From the NCBI GenBank assembly GCA_947178115.1, contig CAMWXF010000121.1, positions 1-6,235 on the forward strand: a stretch of DNA of 6,235 nt. The letters are read 5' to 3'. Shown piece by piece: positions 5,090 through 6,235 of the stretch (position 1 is its first letter; the number at the start of each line of letters is the position of its first letter). The translations under genes and the position numbers were made by a program. This DNA comes from an uncultured Lachnospiraceae bacterium (GTDB taxonomy: Bacteria; Bacillota; Clostridia; Lachnospirales; Lachnospiraceae). The notes under the pieces were generated by a model, which ran no database searches, was not told the origin of the DNA, and was given only the letters and a program-made list of their open reading frames with translations.

Positions 5090-6157
5090 TTGGAAACCGG
5101 GGGAAGCAGTATCGCTTGGGAAGAGATGGGGATGGATGCCGTTACGCTGGATTTCAGGCAGCTTTTTCCGGAGTATACATTCGACGGCAAGATGGTCATG
5201 AGTCTGATTCTTCAAGGAAGGATATGGGATGCCATAAAGGAGCTTGGAAGCGGAATCGGCGGCGCATTTTCTTCTCATGCAGGAGAGATCAGGACTTTGT
5301 TTGTAACCATTCTTATATTAGGAGTTGTGGCGGCATTGTTTGTCAATTTTGCCGATTTGTTTCAGGATCATCAGGTATCGGATATTGCTTTTTATTTCGT
5401 GTATCTGCTGATGGTTGCCGTGCTTCTTAAGGCTTTTGCGAGCGGAGCGTCCATTGTACGTGAAATACTGGAGACAGTTACTACCTTTATGAAGCTGTAT
5501 ATTCCCACGTATATGATCGCGGTGGGAAGCGCCTCCGGCGTTGCCTCAGCTGCAGTGTACTACCAGATCCTACTGTTTATTGTATATTTGATAGAATGGG
5601 GTTATTTGACGCTTCTTATGCCGGCAGTATATGGCTATATGCTGCTGACGATCATCAACGGTGTGTGGATGGAGGAAAAGCTGTCTCTGCTGCTGGAGCT
5701 GTTTGACAAGGCGATCGGTGTCAGTCTTAAGGTTACAATAGGAATTATCACCGGTTTTAGCATTTTACAGGCAATGATATCACCTGTTATAGATTCCTTG
5801 CAGTCCTCTGTGCTTAAGAAAGCAATATCTGCCATACCTGCGATCGGTGGGGTGACGGAAGGAATGTTTGAGATGGTAATGGGATCGGCAGTGCTTGTGA
5901 AGAACAGCATTGGTCTGTATATAACGCTGGTTTTGGTCGTGTTGTGCTGTATTCCGGTGCTGAGACTTCTGCTGTTAGCGGGCGTAATCAAGATCGGTGC
6001 AGCGCTGATTGGTATTGTCAGTGATAAGCGCATGACTAACTGCGCAAATCGTGTGGGAGACGGTAATATTATGTTGTTGAAGATTGCCCTCTCCTCTATA
6101 GGTATGTTTGTGATTCAAATCGCGATTATTACTTATACCACAAGCGGAGGGATGTGA
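5090..6157 (+). CDS. spoIIIAE: Stage III sporulation protein AE (polytopic channel component)
   Basis: SpoIIIAE is the large polytopic membrane protein of the SpoIIIA-SpoIIQ channel. From TTG 5090 it is 355 residues; from the alternative ATG 5045 it is 370; B. subtilis SpoIIIAE is about 399. Family features are an N-terminal acidic segment with LFPEYTF and LILQG (25-43), the VNFADLF segment (85-91), FYFVYLL (101-107), and the conserved block from AIPAIGG (248-254) to GSAVLVKNSIG (265-275). Hydrophobic segments run at about 67-90, 98-116, 137-158, 160-192 (probably two), 211-230, 276-310 (one or two) and 329-350. Unlike B. subtilis SpoIIIAE, no signal peptide is encoded before the conserved part in any frame. 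The 15 extra residues from ATG 5045 are polar and look non-homologous. The TTG is preferred for its ribosome binding site, with moderate certainty. The gene ends 2 bases before spoIIIAF. Confidence 0.94.
   Translation: METGGSSIAWEEMGMDAVTLDFRQLFPEYTFDGKMVMSLILQGRIWDAIKELGSGIGGAFSSHAGEIRTLFVTILILGVVAALFVNFADLFQDHQVSDIAFYFVYLLMVAVLLKAFASGASIVREILETVTTFMKLYIPTYMIAVGSASGVASAAVYYQILLFIVYLIEWGYLTLLMPAVYGYMLLTIINGVWMEEKLSLLLELFDKAIGVSLKVTIGIITGFSILQAMISPVIDSLQSSVLKKAISAIPAIGGVTEGMFEMVMGSAVLVKNSIGLYITLVLVVLCCIPVLRLLLLAGVIKIGAALIGIVSDKRMTNCANRVGDGNIMLLKIALSSIGMFVIQIAIITYTTSGGM
6146..6151 (+). promoter_or_regulatory. Ribosome binding site for spoIIIAF
   Basis: GGAGGG lies within the last codons of spoIIIAE, 8 bases before TTG 6160 and 14 bases before ATG 6166. 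The spacing favours the TTG. Confidence 0.65.
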
Positions 6158-6159
6158 TA

Positions 6160-6235
6160 TTGAATATGTTGGAAAGCATTAGGCAGATCGGCATCTTTAT
6201 GATTGTGGCCCAGACAGTGATGCATTTTGCTGCGA
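6160..6235 (+). CDS. spoIIIAF: Stage III sporulation protein AF, 3' end missing
   Basis: The first 25 codons of the next operon gene are present and run off the window. The product begins MNMLESIRQIGIFMIVAQTV, the start of an N-terminal membrane helix (about residue 10 onward) of the kind found in SpoIIIAF, a membrane-anchored component of the SpoIIIA-SpoIIQ complex with a soluble C-terminal domain. The assignment rests on gene order (after spoIIIAE), on the IGIFM-x-x-AQT pattern that I associate with clostridial SpoIIIAF, and on the well-placed ribosome binding site. The start is TTG 6160, 2 bases after the spoIIIAE stop, or ATG 6166 two codons later. Too little is visible to judge the rest of the protein. 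Confidence 0.82.
   Translation, partial: MNMLESIRQIGIFMIVAQTVMHFAA

Noticed and set aside
1..6235. CRISPR arrays, tRNA or rRNA genes, insertion sequences and phage genes.
   Set aside because: None is visible: no regularly spaced repeats, no tRNA-like cloverleaf in the spacers, no transposase and no terminal repeats. The window is filled by two ordinary operons.

Overview
The window reads as chromosomal DNA of an endospore-forming, anaerobic Firmicute of the class Clostridia; the SpoIIIA protein sequences look most like the Lachnospiraceae type (judged from memory, not by search). Every gene is on the + strand. There are two units separated by a strong intrinsic terminator.

Unit 1 (1-2716) is a three-gene ABC importer of the COG2984/COG4120/COG1101 type, the family to which the streptococcal TrpXYZ system belongs. 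It holds a substrate-binding protein cut by the window start (1-810), a membrane permease (904-1860) and an ATPase (1854-2657) that overlaps the permease by 7 bases. A hairpin with a T-tract (2683-2716) ends the unit. The substrate cannot be read from the sequence, and any leader that controls the operon lies upstream of the window.

Unit 2 (2731-6235, running off the right edge) is the start of the spoIIIA sporulation operon: spoIIIAA, AB, AC, AD and AE, and the first 25 codons of spoIIIAF. A sigma-E-like promoter (2732-2759) lies just before spoIIIAA, which fits mother-cell expression after engulfment begins. The products build the SpoIIIA-SpoIIQ channel ('feeding tube') between mother cell and forespore: an AAA-type/secretion-ATPase-like protein (AA), a GspF-like membrane protein (AB) and small or polytopic membrane proteins (AC, AD, AE). 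AG and AH, the ring proteins, would be expected downstream.

No undescribed system is evident. The points worth a second look are small: SpoIIIAE shows no signal peptide in any frame and has an uncertain start; the sigma-E promoter lies so close to the spoIIIAA ribosome binding site that the leader would be only about 13 bases; and the AB-AC, AC-AD and AD-AE spacers are unusually long for this operon, the first two containing inverted repeats.
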